A stretch of DNA of 64,000 bases from UBA12481 sp012523435 (GTDB lineage: Bacteria; Bacteroidota; Bacteroidia; Bacteroidales; UBA12481), in contig JAQUCP010000013.1 in assembly GCA_028686135.1 (NCBI GenBank), positions 1-64,000 of the forward strand, given 5' to 3'. Below the pieces are notes generated by a model. The model did no database searches. It saw only the letters and a program-made list of their open reading frames with translations, and was not told the origin of the DNA. Positions 27,201-35,056 of the stretch are shown here, piece after piece (position 1 is the stretch's first letter; each line of letters opens with the position of its first letter). The position numbers and the translations under genes were made by a program.

Positions 27201-27316
27201 CCCTGCTTCAAATCCTGGAGAAGCATGACGAACAGGAGCTTTACAAAGAGGTAGAAGCCAAGTTCAACGATTATTACAACCGCTATCTGACCCTGACAGG
27301 TAGTGGGCGCCGATAA
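24218..27316 (+). CDS. DUF2723 multi-spanning membrane protein, probable protein glycosyltransferase
   Basis: A 1032-residue protein whose first part (to about 620) holds around a dozen hydrophobic segments and whose C-terminal part is soluble. The N-terminal block YLMTIEPTASFWDCGEFIA is the DUF2723 hallmark, with the acidic Asp-Cys-Gly-Glu in the first external loop, as in GT-C glycosyltransferases. YVNREVYGQRPLIYGEYF and NEVPRTPRERDYVYVGSFY follow. Family knowledge: eukaryotic TMEM260, also DUF2723, is a protein O-mannosyltransferase, so a lipid-linked-sugar protein glycosyltransferase is a reasonable guess here. The GDNDTFPLWY motif in the soluble part is common in Bacteroidota members. 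It starts 44 bases after rnhA. Confidence 0.85.
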   Translation: MNFNRINNIIGWVVFAIAALVYLMTIEPTASFWDCGEFIATAQNMEIGHPPGASFWMLLGKFFSLFAFGNGMAVAKTMNIMSALASAFTILFLFWTITHLARKIFAKEPKLSQGQLFAIMGAGVVGALAYTFSDSFWFSAVEAEVYAMSSLFTAAVFWAILKWESVADEPGSDRWLLLIAYLMGLSIGVHILNLLAAPAIVLVYYYKRYPVTRKGVATALLASVLLLAIMLYGVIQLTLKIATWFELFFVNTVGLPYNAGAIIFLILLIAALAYAVIRSQQTGKVILKTLPLNTVFLMVTFIMIGYSSILIIPIRSAANPPLDENNPDNTLSLLSYVNREVYGQRPLIYGEYFNAPVENYKDGKNIYYKKDGKYAVADTRTKYEYDKRFMTLFPRMYNSQDPRYAQDYKNWGKIKGRPVTVAGMDGQNEIRNVPTFGENLRFFINYQLGHMYFRYFMWNFAGRQNDEQGFGDIRNGNWITGIKFLDAMRLGPQDNLPKSVTENKGRNKYFALPLILGLIGAWFFFKREKKGFWIVTLLFVMTGIAIIVYLNEVPRTPRERDYVYVGSFYAFSIFIGMGVLYLFDLLNKKLKTSLSAVIATVAALALVPGIMAAENWDDHDRSGRYTSHDFAYNYLIGLDENALIFTNGDNDTFPLWYIQEIEGLRTDVRVCCMPFLPQDWYIDQLKRKYYESEPLPLSMEFEQYRQGKRGLVPIIDRVKRPTSLKQVMEFALSDDPGAMVPSSTGRQFNYLPAGTFVIPVDREKVVANGTVSPERAAEIDSVIVWSMLREGEEQGNVYKDEFVMLDILAHNDWERPLYYTTPGQSGSVKLDNYLELHGLSFRLIPIRGERATSLDGQVNTTILYDNLMNKFRYTNFNNPKVYQDENCRRMMQNLKNNFNRLAETLIVEGQPNKAVEVLTKLEEVIPKDVLGYTYLDVDNVDLWYQAGDRTRGLMEARNVFEYIRDQMDYFMNLPSRYVLAMNQDIQFTFAYELQPLLQILEKHDEQELYKEVEAKFNDYYNRYLTLTGSGRR

Positions 27317-27368
27317 GCCTGGATTTCAGGGATTGCCTCCGTGGCCTGACCGGCTGGAAAGGTTGGCA

Positions 27369-28487
27369 TCAAATATATCCCGGAAATTCCAGGTGAACAG
27401 GCCCTTTGCCACCTTGTATCTCCCTGGCTAACTGCAACGTATCGGTGAACAGGTGGACCTCATTGCGAATGGTGATCCCGGTCAGGCCCCGAAGTGCCTC
27501 CATAGCCGGATCATCCTCATGGATATGAATCTGAATCAGCGAATATTTGCCTCCCAGGTTCTCGTTATTGATCGATCGAATCAACGAAGCTAACGCAGCC
27601 GTGGAATCATCATGAGCCCACAAGGCCAGGGTGAGCTGAGGCAGAGGCTGATTGTTACTGATGCGCGCCGGCATCCGGGTAAACAGTGAGACTAAGCGGA
27701 TCAGCGTAGTCACCAATCTGATTGGCAGCTGCTTTCGGGTTACCCAATAACGCTTGAACGGCTCCTCGTCCCAGGCTGCCACCACTGCCTTGATCTTGCC
27801 ATCCAGCCGGGCCACACGAAAAGCACTCAGGTCAAGCCCTCTAATTTCGCGTGTGTAAGCAAGCAACTGCTCCTCCGTTATCCTGGGTGCCAATCGATAT
27901 TTCGAATAAAAACGATTGTATAAAGCCACCAGCTCAGGAATATCCCCCGGCTCAGGTACTCCAATCGAAAACCGTGGGTCGGGGCGCCGAAAACGAATCG
28001 GAACAATATTAAATATCTTATTATCACCCAAGTACAGAGAAGCCGGAATGCCTCCGCGACCTTTGGTGAAAGCCATAGGAGCCTCATTATTCTTCAATAA
28101 GGTAGCTAATCCAAGCCTCACCCCACTGTTCCGCTCCCGCTCCAACACCGGTTTCACCATCCGATAGGCCGTGATCCCCTGTCGAAAATCCGGATCTAGC
28201 CTGAAATCAAGAAAATAAGCCGTCCTTAACGGTTCATCCCGAAAGTAGAGATCAAAATGTAGCACCCCAAGAAGACCAACCACCCGGTCAGCCGATTTGG
28301 CTATCGCATGATAAGACTTCTGATCCAACAGCCGATGCATCCGGTTAAACTGCGGAGAACGATCAGGATACATGGAGATGATGCCCGCTTGAATACAGCG
28401 GGGAGATAACTCCAAAACCCCCTTGTTATCGGAGTCTTCGGCCCAGGAAATCTGAATACTCGGTATTGTTTTAGTTTTGTTCGGCAT
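27369..28487 (-). CDS. GNAT-like acyltransferase, two-domain
   Basis: A 372-residue cytoplasmic protein that reads as two acetyltransferase-like halves. The first has AKSADRVVGLLGVLHFDLYF and a FLDFRLDPDFRQGITAYRMVKP acetyl-CoA-loop-like stretch, and the second starts near residue 170 with GVPEPGDIPELVALYNRFYS. It is paralogous in layout to the protein at 46460-47683 (same length class, the same GFATLLKNNEAPM/GFATTLRGNKNTEPM-type motif in the middle, and a C-terminal QI..(H/Y)E.DP(A/L)MEA.RG block). The substrate is unknown. It is convergent with the DUF2723 gene and divergent from the efflux operon. Confidence 0.7.
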   Translation of the reverse strand: MPNKTKTIPSIQISWAEDSDNKGVLELSPRCIQAGIISMYPDRSPQFNRMHRLLDQKSYHAIAKSADRVVGLLGVLHFDLYFRDEPLRTAYFLDFRLDPDFRQGITAYRMVKPVLERERNSGVRLGLATLLKNNEAPMAFTKGRGGIPASLYLGDNKIFNIVPIRFRRPDPRFSIGVPEPGDIPELVALYNRFYSKYRLAPRITEEQLLAYTREIRGLDLSAFRVARLDGKIKAVVAAWDEEPFKRYWVTRKQLPIRLVTTLIRLVSLFTRMPARISNNQPLPQLTLALWAHDDSTAALASLIRSINNENLGGKYSLIQIHIHEDDPAMEALRGLTGITIRNEVHLFTDTLQLAREIQGGKGPVHLEFPGYI

Positions 28488-28603
28488 AACCGATTTTTCG
28501 ACTGATGAATTTACTATTCTTAAACGGATTTAGAAACAACCCCCGATTAAACCACTCCAGTAAGAAAAAGGCATCCCCATTTACAAAATAATTGAACGGG
28601 TCT

Positions 28604-28627
28604 TTAGTTCATCAAGTTGTAAACTAA
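28604..28627. promoter_or_regulatory. Putative operator for the GbsR-like regulator
   Basis: Inverted repeat TTAGTT (28604-28609) and AACTAA (28622-28627). An inner palindrome AGTT-GTA-AACT (28615-28625) shares the right arm. The repeats cover the -33 TTG of the promoter at 28617-28646, the usual position for a MarR/GbsR repressor site. Binding is inferred from position and symmetry only. Confidence 0.5.
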
Positions 28628-28646
28628 GTAAGGTTTTCTACCTTTG
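28617..28646 (+). promoter_or_regulatory. Consensus promoter of the efflux operon
   Basis: TTG (28617-28619), 19-base spacer, TACCTTTG (28639-28646). Both elements and the spacing match the Bacteroidota vegetative promoter. The ATG of the regulator follows 19 bases later. Confidence 0.75.
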
Positions 28647-28665
28647 CTGTCCAATTTTTCAGGAT

Positions 28666-29130
28666 ATGGCAACAGAGGAACAGTTGATGCAGCAACGAAT
28701 GCTGGTAGAAGAAGTTGGTCGATATTTCGACCAGGAGGGCCACCAACCCATAGCCGGTCGGATTCTGGGGTTACTGCTGGTCATGGACAAAGAGCTTTAC
28801 ACGTTTGACGAGATCATCGAGGAGTTGAAAATCAGTAAAAGTTCAGCCAGTATTGTCCTCCGAAATTTACAGATCAGAGGTAGCATTGAGTACATAACTT
28901 TGCCGGGCGATCGGAAGCGGTACTATCGGTTTAAGACCATTGATCCGATCACGCTGTTGAATGAATTTGAACGTAAGCTCATCATTCTCAAAGAGATGTC
29001 GGAGACTATCGGCCGGTTAAAAAGCAATCCGGAGTCGAGAAACACCGTGTTCCTGCGGGAGATGTGTCAGATGAGCGACTTTTTCCTGAGCCGGATGAAC
29101 CATATCAAAGAACAGTATAAAAATCAGTAG
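28666..29130 (+). CDS. GbsR/MarR-family transcriptional regulator
   Basis: A 154-residue winged-helix DNA-binding protein. Seen: GRILGLLLVMDKELYTFDEI, the recognition region LKISKSSASIVLRNLQ and the wing GSIEYITLPGDRKRYYRF, which is the GbsR-type pattern (SKSSAS, PGDRK). The C-terminal helices likely form the dimer interface. It is the first gene of an operon with tolC-, hlyD- and RND-type genes, starting ten bases upstream of the TolC ATG, so it most likely controls this efflux system and itself. An inverted repeat overlies its promoter. The inducer is unknown. Confidence 0.9.
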   Translation: MATEEQLMQQRMLVEEVGRYFDQEGHQPIAGRILGLLLVMDKELYTFDEIIEELKISKSSASIVLRNLQIRGSIEYITLPGDRKRYYRFKTIDPITLLNEFERKLIILKEMSETIGRLKSNPESRNTVFLREMCQMSDFFLSRMNHIKEQYKNQ

Positions 29131-29140
29131 AGAAGTGTTT

Positions 29141-30523
29141 ATGAAGATAAGAATATTGGCCGCTGCACTCATCCTGTTTCCCGGAGTGCTCATGGCCCAG
29201 ACCAAAGGTTTGAAGCTGAACATTCAGGACGCAAAAGATTATGCGCTTCAGAACAACAAGACTTATCAGAATGCTCAAGATGATGTTGCCTTGGCAGAAA
29301 CGCAGATCAAGGAGGCTCGTAGTTCCGGACTACCGCAGATACAGGGGAGTCTGGAATACATGACCTATTTTAATTATGAGTTTGATTTTCCCATGGGTGG
29401 AGGCGAAACTGAACCCCCTGATATCAACTATTCGCTACTGGATGCTGGTGATTTCGAGATCTTTAAGATCCTGGAGCAGTTCACAGCACCCAGCACTGGA
29501 AACACAATCCTGATGGGCGATCAGGCTAGTGCAAATGTCCAAGTATCTCAGCTGATCTTTAGCGGTCAATTCTGGGTTGGGATGGAACTTGCCAAACTGG
29601 GCGCAGAAATTCAGAGGAAAAGTCTATCACTAACAGCATTAGACATCAAGCAGCAGGTTACGAATACGTGCCACCTAATCCTCGTCTCCGAAAAACTGTT
29701 GGATGTGATTACTGCCAACGAAGATAACCTGATGGAGGTTGCCCGGCATACCGAAAATATGTACAAAGCCGGTCTGGCTGAATCAACCGATGTTGATCAG
29801 ATTCAGATTAATATCTCGCAGCTTTCGAATTCAAGGAAAGCCATGGAGCGCAATCTGGAACTCAATTTCAACATGTTACGGATGCTCCTGGGTGTCGATC
29901 CTGGCACCCCGATCGAACTGACTGAGTCGCTCGATACCATCCTGGCCAGAATCAACCAAAACGAGGTGTTTGGCAGCCGGTTCAATCTGGCAGATAACCT
30001 CAATTATCAGATCATGATGAAGCAGGGAATCCTCGGGGAGAAAAACCTCAGCATGCAGAAATGGGCTTATGCTCCAAACCTGGTGGGGTTTTACACGTAC
30101 AAAAAAAAGCTCCTCACGACCGCTTTCGACTTGAGTCCTAATCATGCAGCCGGGTTTACCCTGAACGTTCCTATCTTTTCCAGCGGAGCGCGTAGCGCAC
30201 AAACATCAAGAGCTAAAATCGAACTGGAAAAGATAAAACGATCAACTGAACTGCTGGAACAACAGCTGGAACTGCAAAGAAACCAGCTGAGCTTCTCCCT
30301 GAACAGCGCATACGAAAATTATCAAACCCAGAAAGAGAGTGTCGATGTGGCCCGCCGCCTGTTGGCCAGCATTCAAAATAAATATCAGCAGGGGCTAATT
30401 TCTAGCCTTGAATTAACCCAGGCCAATTCCAACTACCTGCAGGCTGAGAATAATTACCTCTCCTCTGCCCTGGAATTGCTCCAGTCGAAACTCGAAATGG
30501 ATAAACTGTGCAACCAACTTTAA
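29141..30523 (+). CDS. TolC-family outer membrane efflux protein
   Basis: Outer-membrane channel of a tripartite efflux pump, 460 residues from the ATG at 29141; a GTG two codons upstream is less likely. The signal peptide MKIRILAAALILFPGVLMAQ ends in an Ala-Gln cleavage site. Two long helical coiled-coil repeats are visible, with the family's LNIQDAKDYALQNN near the mature N-terminus and QKESVDVARRLLASIQNKYQ plus GLISSLELTQA near the C-terminus. It lies between the regulator and the HlyD-type adaptor with gaps of 10 and 21 bases. Confidence 0.95.
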   Translation: MKIRILAAALILFPGVLMAQTKGLKLNIQDAKDYALQNNKTYQNAQDDVALAETQIKEARSSGLPQIQGSLEYMTYFNYEFDFPMGGGETEPPDINYSLLDAGDFEIFKILEQFTAPSTGNTILMGDQASANVQVSQLIFSGQFWVGMELAKLGAEIQRKSLSLTALDIKQQVTNTCHLILVSEKLLDVITANEDNLMEVARHTENMYKAGLAESTDVDQIQINISQLSNSRKAMERNLELNFNMLRMLLGVDPGTPIELTESLDTILARINQNEVFGSRFNLADNLNYQIMMKQGILGEKNLSMQKWAYAPNLVGFYTYKKKLLTTAFDLSPNHAAGFTLNVPIFSSGARSAQTSRAKIELEKIKRSTELLEQQLELQRNQLSFSLNSAYENYQTQKESVDVARRLLASIQNKYQQGLISSLELTQANSNYLQAENNYLSSALELLQSKLEMDKLCNQL

Positions 30524-30544
30524 CCCGATAATACATCTTTCAAC

Positions 30545-31594
30545 ATGAAATCATTGATAAAAAACGGACTGCTTGCAATCATCCTGATTGGCACCTTTTC
30601 CTGCAGTCAGACCGGACCAGCAAAACAAACTGGTGAAACGGACGGCCCGACCGCCAGTATCCCGGTAAAAACAACAAAAATCAGCAGCCAGAGCCTGACT
30701 CGAACCCTGGAATACACCGCTAACCTTGTGGCATTCAAAGAGATAAATTACGCACCCTCCTCTCCCGGCCGAATCGACCAAATCAAGGTTGAAGTAGGAA
30801 GCCGGGTGAAAAAAGGGGACATTCTGGTGGAAATTGATAAAACACAATTGATCCAAGCCAAAACTCAACTAGCCAGCGCTCAGGACAATTTACAGCGTAT
30901 CGATACCCTGTACAAGCTTGGAAGCATCTCCGAGCAACAGTACGAAGCAGCCAAAACTCAATATGATCTGGCACTTTCCAACGTGGATTATCTAACCCGA
31001 AACACAACCCTCAAATCCCCAATTACCGGGATTGTCACCGGTAAATATTTTGAAAATGGCGAACTCTATTCGGGTGCACCCAACACCGCCGCAGGGAAAG
31101 CTGCAATCCTCTCTCTGATGCAGATCAATCCTTTAAAAGCAATTGTCAGTATCTCTCAAACTTATTATGAATCAGTGAAAAACGGGATGAAAGCCTCCAT
31201 CTCCAGTGACATAATTAAGGACCAAAACTTCGAAGGACGGATCATCAATGTTTATCCAACCCTCGACCCGGTAACCCGGACTTTCAAGACCGAGATCCTG
31301 GTTGACAACCCACAGGAGACCCTTCGCCCGGGAATGTTTGTCACCATCCGCATCGAACTGGGTGAAGAAGAAACACTGGTCGTTCCGGCAAATGCTGTCC
31401 TGAAACAATCCGGCACTAACATTCGGTATCTATTTATTAATGAGAACAATACAGCACGTCGGATCGAAGTTGAAATCGGCACCAGGCTGAATAATCAGAT
31501 CGAAGTGATCTCCTCAGAACTGAAAGAGGGGATGGAGCTGATTGTGGAAGGCCAGGCCCGACTGCTTCAGGGATCCACAATTCATGTTATTTAA
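30545..31594 (+). CDS. RND efflux periplasmic adaptor (HlyD/MFP), lipoprotein
   Basis: A 349-residue membrane-fusion protein that links the RND pump to the TolC channel. The leader ends in the lipobox GTFSC with Cys20, so it is anchored to the inner membrane. Seen: biotinyl-lipoyl half APSSPGRIDQIKVEVGSRVKKGDILVEID, a short alpha-hairpin (AKTQLASAQDNLQRIDTLYK), the second lipoyl half NTTLKSPITGIVTG, and the beta-barrel domain with LDPVTRTFKTEI and LRPGMFVTIRIELG. It sits between the outer-membrane and RND genes. Confidence 0.95.
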   Translation: MKSLIKNGLLAIILIGTFSCSQTGPAKQTGETDGPTASIPVKTTKISSQSLTRTLEYTANLVAFKEINYAPSSPGRIDQIKVEVGSRVKKGDILVEIDKTQLIQAKTQLASAQDNLQRIDTLYKLGSISEQQYEAAKTQYDLALSNVDYLTRNTTLKSPITGIVTGKYFENGELYSGAPNTAAGKAAILSLMQINPLKAIVSISQTYYESVKNGMKASISSDIIKDQNFEGRIINVYPTLDPVTRTFKTEILVDNPQETLRPGMFVTIRIELGEEETLVVPANAVLKQSGTNIRYLFINENNTARRIEVEIGTRLNNQIEVISSELKEGMELIVEGQARLLQGSTIHVI

Positions 31595-31627
31595 CTATTT
31601 ACTTTCTCCGATTAACGAAAACGTCCA

Positions 31628-34600
31628 ATGAGTATTTATAAAAGTGCCGTAACCAAACCCGTCACTACCATCATGGTGTTCCTGGCGGTTATGGTATTTG
31701 GCTTCTACTCCCTAAGCAATTTGCCGATCGATCTGTATCCGGATATTGAATTTCCGGCGATCACGGTAGTTACCTCCTACAGGGGAGCCAGTGCCGCCGA
31801 TATCGAGAATAACATTTCCAAACCGATGGAATCCTCCCTCAATGCCATTGATGGTCTTAAGGAGATCTCCTCGGTATCCCGCGACAATATCTCGATCGTA
31901 TCGCTCGAATTTGAATATGAAACTGACCTCAACGAGGCAGCCAATAATATCCGGGATGCCCTGTCAATCCTGGAAAACGTGCTACCGGAAGAGGCCGACA
32001 ACCCCATGATCCTGAAACTTCGGGCCAGCATGATGCCAATCCTGATGTTCGCAGTCACCGCCGATGAGAGCTATCAGGGCATCGAAAAAACTCTGGAAAC
32101 ATTCATTGTTAACCCGTTGAACAGAATCGAGGGGATTGGATCAATTAACGTCATCGGCCAACCAGAACGCCAAATCTCGATCGAATTCGACCCACGAAAA
32201 CTGGAGGCTTATAACCTCAGCGTGGAACAGGTTGGGAATGTGATCGCTGCCGAAAACATGAACATGCCGGCAGGAAATCTCAAAATGGGCCAGATGGATT
32301 ATCCGTTGCGCATCGAAGGAGAATTTCAGAATTCCGATCTGATCAGCGACTTGGTGCTTGGAAGTTTTAACGGACAAGCGATTTATCTGAGAGATGTCGC
32401 TACCGTCCGCGACTCCATCCGGGAGATGTCGATCGATGAGAAAATCAACGGCCAGACTGGTGTTCGACTCATGGTGACCAAACAATCCGGGGCCAATACG
32501 GTGAAAGTAGCCCGCGAAGTCAACCGCGAAATCAAACGGTTGGCAGCCAACCTACCGCCGGACATCCAGATCCAGCCCATCATGGACAGCAGCACGTTCA
32601 TAAAGGGATCGATCAACAACCTGACTGACACCCTTTTGTACGCACTCCTGTTTGTCACCCTCGTGGTCCTCTTCTTCCTCGGCCGCTGGCGTGCCACCTT
32701 TATCATCATCCTGACTATCCCGATATCCCTGATCGTAGCCTTCATCTACCTGTTCGTTTCGGGTAACTCTATCAACATCATCTCACTCTCCGCCCTGTCT
32801 ATAGCAATTGGTATGGTCGTTGATGATGCGATTGTGGTCCTGGAGAATATCTCCAAACATATCGAGCGGGGGAGCACCCCACGCGAAGCAGCCATTTATG
32901 CTACCAACGAGGTTTGGCTAGCCGTTATCGTCACCACCCTCACCGTTCTGGCAGTCTTCTTCCCAATGACATTGATAAAAGGTCTAACCGGAGTGATGTT
33001 CAGGCAGTTAGGATGGATCGTGTCGATCACGGTTGTCACCTCCACGATTACCGCTATCAGCCTTACCCCGATGCTTAGCGCGAAAATGCTGAAAGTTCGG
33101 AAAACCACTAAAAAACCGATCTACGACCGCACCATCATTCCGCTGCTCGATAAGTTGGATGGATTTTATGCCCGATCGCTGAAATGGAGTTTGCGGCACA
33201 AACGATTTGTGACCATAGCCGCATTTGCCATCTTTATCGGGAGTATGTTTCTAGCCGGCAAACTGGGGACAGATTTCATGCCCCAGTCGGACGAAGGGCG
33301 ACTCTCCATCACCGTTGAACTTCAACCTGGTACCCGTTATGAGAAATCCGCTGAATTTGCCCGTGATTTTGAAGGGTTCCTGAAAGGAATGGACGAGGTA
33401 GTCCTGATCTCTGCATCCGCCGGTGCTGATGATGAAGCAGGTATCCAGGCTCTCTTCCAGGGATCGGGCTCAAACATAGCCAACTTCACCATCCGGCTAC
33501 TCGATCGCGAAGACCGGACCCGGACAGTCTGGGACATTGGAGAAGAGATGCGTGTCAAACTGGAAAGTTACCCCGAAGTGACTCAGTTTAACATCAATAC
33601 GGGCGGTAACATGATGGGTTCCAACTCAGTAGATCTGGAAATCTACGGATTTGACCTGGATGAGTCAACCCGACTGGCCAATGAACTGGAAAAAAAGATC
33701 AAAGAACTGGAAGGGGCGCGTAACGTACAGATCAGTCGGGAACCGGCACGGCCCGAGCTGCAGGTTGAACTGGACCGGGTGAAGATGGCCTCGGTCGGTC
33801 TTAATACCGCCATGGTTTCCACTGCGTTATACAATAGAGTGACCGGAATGACTGCTACCCGATACCGCGAAGAAGGTAACGAGTACGATGTTGTCATCCG
33901 GTTAGCCAAGGAATATCGCAGTTCGATCACGGATATTGAAAACATTGCCCTGCAAACAGCCTCCGGTGCAACCGTCCGCCTTGGTGAGGTTGGCCGGGTC
34001 GTGGAACACTGGTCGCCACCAAACATCGAGCATAAACGACTGGAACGCCTGGTCACTGTCTCGGTCACTCCGTATAAAGTATCCACTGGACAAATGGCCA
34101 TGCAGTTGGAGCAACTGGTGAAAGAGACTCCGATGCCCCAGGATTTCCTGATCGACATCGGAGGGTCATACAAAGATCAGCAGGAAGGATTCCAGGATAT
34201 CGCATTACTATTGGTTCTCAGTCTAATACTGGTGTATCTTGTGATGGCCTCCCAGTTTGAATCACTCAAAATGCCATTTATCATCATGTTCTCCATCCCG
34301 TTTGCCTTCTCCGGCGCCATCCTGGCTCTGTACATCACCAATACAAGCCTCAGCCTCATTGCCGCTCTGGGGATGGTTATGCTGGTAGGTATTGTGGTGA
34401 AGAACGCTATCGTGCTGGTTGACTACATTAACCTGATGCGCGACCGGGGTTACGAGCTAAACGAGGCTATCATCCTCTCCGGCCGGTCGAGGCTGCGCCC
34501 CGTGCTCATGACAGCCCTGACCACCATTCTAGCTATGATCCCCTTGGCTCTAAGCCAAGGAGAGGGGTCTGAACTCTGGAGCCCGATGGGTATCTCCGTG

Positions 34601-34732
34601 ATGGGTGGACTGATATTCTCCACCATTGTCACCATGATCATCGTTCCGGTGGTGTATCGCGTATTCGCCGCCAAAGGGGAGCGCGACAAACAGAAAAAGA
34701 TTCGCCGCAAGTTTGATTTCCTGGATAAATAG
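31628..34732 (+). CDS. RND-family efflux pump inner-membrane transporter
   Basis: A 1034-residue proton-driven exporter of the AcrB-like RND superfamily. It has the N-terminal helix MSIYKSAVTKPVTTIMVFLA, the porter domain with two duplicated halves, and the proton-relay pair Asp399-Asp400 in GMVVDDAIVVLENI (TM4), followed by TM helices to a C-terminal KVRKT-type loop; the second half repeats the fold with GMVMLVGIVVKNAIVLVDYI. The double Asp and the lack of CzcA-type metal motifs favour a multidrug or amphiphile substrate over heavy metals, but this is a weak inference. The gene ends 13 bases before a PII-like gene. Confidence 0.95.
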   Translation: MSIYKSAVTKPVTTIMVFLAVMVFGFYSLSNLPIDLYPDIEFPAITVVTSYRGASAADIENNISKPMESSLNAIDGLKEISSVSRDNISIVSLEFEYETDLNEAANNIRDALSILENVLPEEADNPMILKLRASMMPILMFAVTADESYQGIEKTLETFIVNPLNRIEGIGSINVIGQPERQISIEFDPRKLEAYNLSVEQVGNVIAAENMNMPAGNLKMGQMDYPLRIEGEFQNSDLISDLVLGSFNGQAIYLRDVATVRDSIREMSIDEKINGQTGVRLMVTKQSGANTVKVAREVNREIKRLAANLPPDIQIQPIMDSSTFIKGSINNLTDTLLYALLFVTLVVLFFLGRWRATFIIILTIPISLIVAFIYLFVSGNSINIISLSALSIAIGMVVDDAIVVLENISKHIERGSTPREAAIYATNEVWLAVIVTTLTVLAVFFPMTLIKGLTGVMFRQLGWIVSITVVTSTITAISLTPMLSAKMLKVRKTTKKPIYDRTIIPLLDKLDGFYARSLKWSLRHKRFVTIAAFAIFIGSMFLAGKLGTDFMPQSDEGRLSITVELQPGTRYEKSAEFARDFEGFLKGMDEVVLISASAGADDEAGIQALFQGSGSNIANFTIRLLDREDRTRTVWDIGEEMRVKLESYPEVTQFNINTGGNMMGSNSVDLEIYGFDLDESTRLANELEKKIKELEGARNVQISREPARPELQVELDRVKMASVGLNTAMVSTALYNRVTGMTATRYREEGNEYDVVIRLAKEYRSSITDIENIALQTASGATVRLGEVGRVVEHWSPPNIEHKRLERLVTVSVTPYKVSTGQMAMQLEQLVKETPMPQDFLIDIGGSYKDQQEGFQDIALLLVLSLILVYLVMASQFESLKMPFIIMFSIPFAFSGAILALYITNTSLSLIAALGMVMLVGIVVKNAIVLVDYINLMRDRGYELNEAIILSGRSRLRPVLMTALTTILAMIPLALSQGEGSELWSPMGISVMGGLIFSTIVTMIIVPVVYRVFAAKGERDKQKKIRRKFDFLDK

Positions 34733-34745
34733 GAAGATACAAAAC

Positions 34746-35039
34746 ATGAAAGCAGTACTGATTATCTTTAACCAAGCCCATACCGAGCGGATCGATTTTA
34801 TGATCGATCGGTTGGATATAAGAGGCTACACGAAATGGGATACCGTCCAGGGGCGAGGCTCCGTTGACGGGGAGCCCCGCATGGGCACCCATACCTGGCC
34901 GGAAATGAATTCATCGGTTTTAACTATCGTTGAGGAAGAGAAGGTTCCCGATCTGTTGGCGGGCGTAAAAAAGCTCAATGCCATCAATGAGGAGGTGGGC
35001 ATCCGGGCTTTTGTCTGGGACATCCTGGAGTCCGTTTAA
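34746..35039 (+). CDS. Small PII-like (ferredoxin-fold) protein at the end of the efflux operon
   Basis: A 97-residue cytoplasmic protein. The ATG at 34746 is chosen because it opens the first beta strand (MKAVLIIFNQ); longer in-frame starts run into the RND gene. Features: Gly27-x-Thr29, then V34xGRG38xxxG42, which matches the second strand and T-loop base of PII proteins (GxTxxxVxGxGxxxG), and a long loop 40-55 with Thr49-His-Thr-Trp-Pro. PII-like proteins bind nucleotides or metals and sense metabolic state. Position suggests it senses something for, or modulates, the RND pump. I do not recognise a characterised homologue, so the fold call is inference from pattern and size. Confidence 0.65.
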   Translation: MKAVLIIFNQAHTERIDFMIDRLDIRGYTKWDTVQGRGSVDGEPRMGTHTWPEMNSSVLTIVEEEKVPDLLAGVKKLNAINEEVGIRAFVWDILESV

Positions 35040-35056
35040 ACTGCTATCTTTGATTC

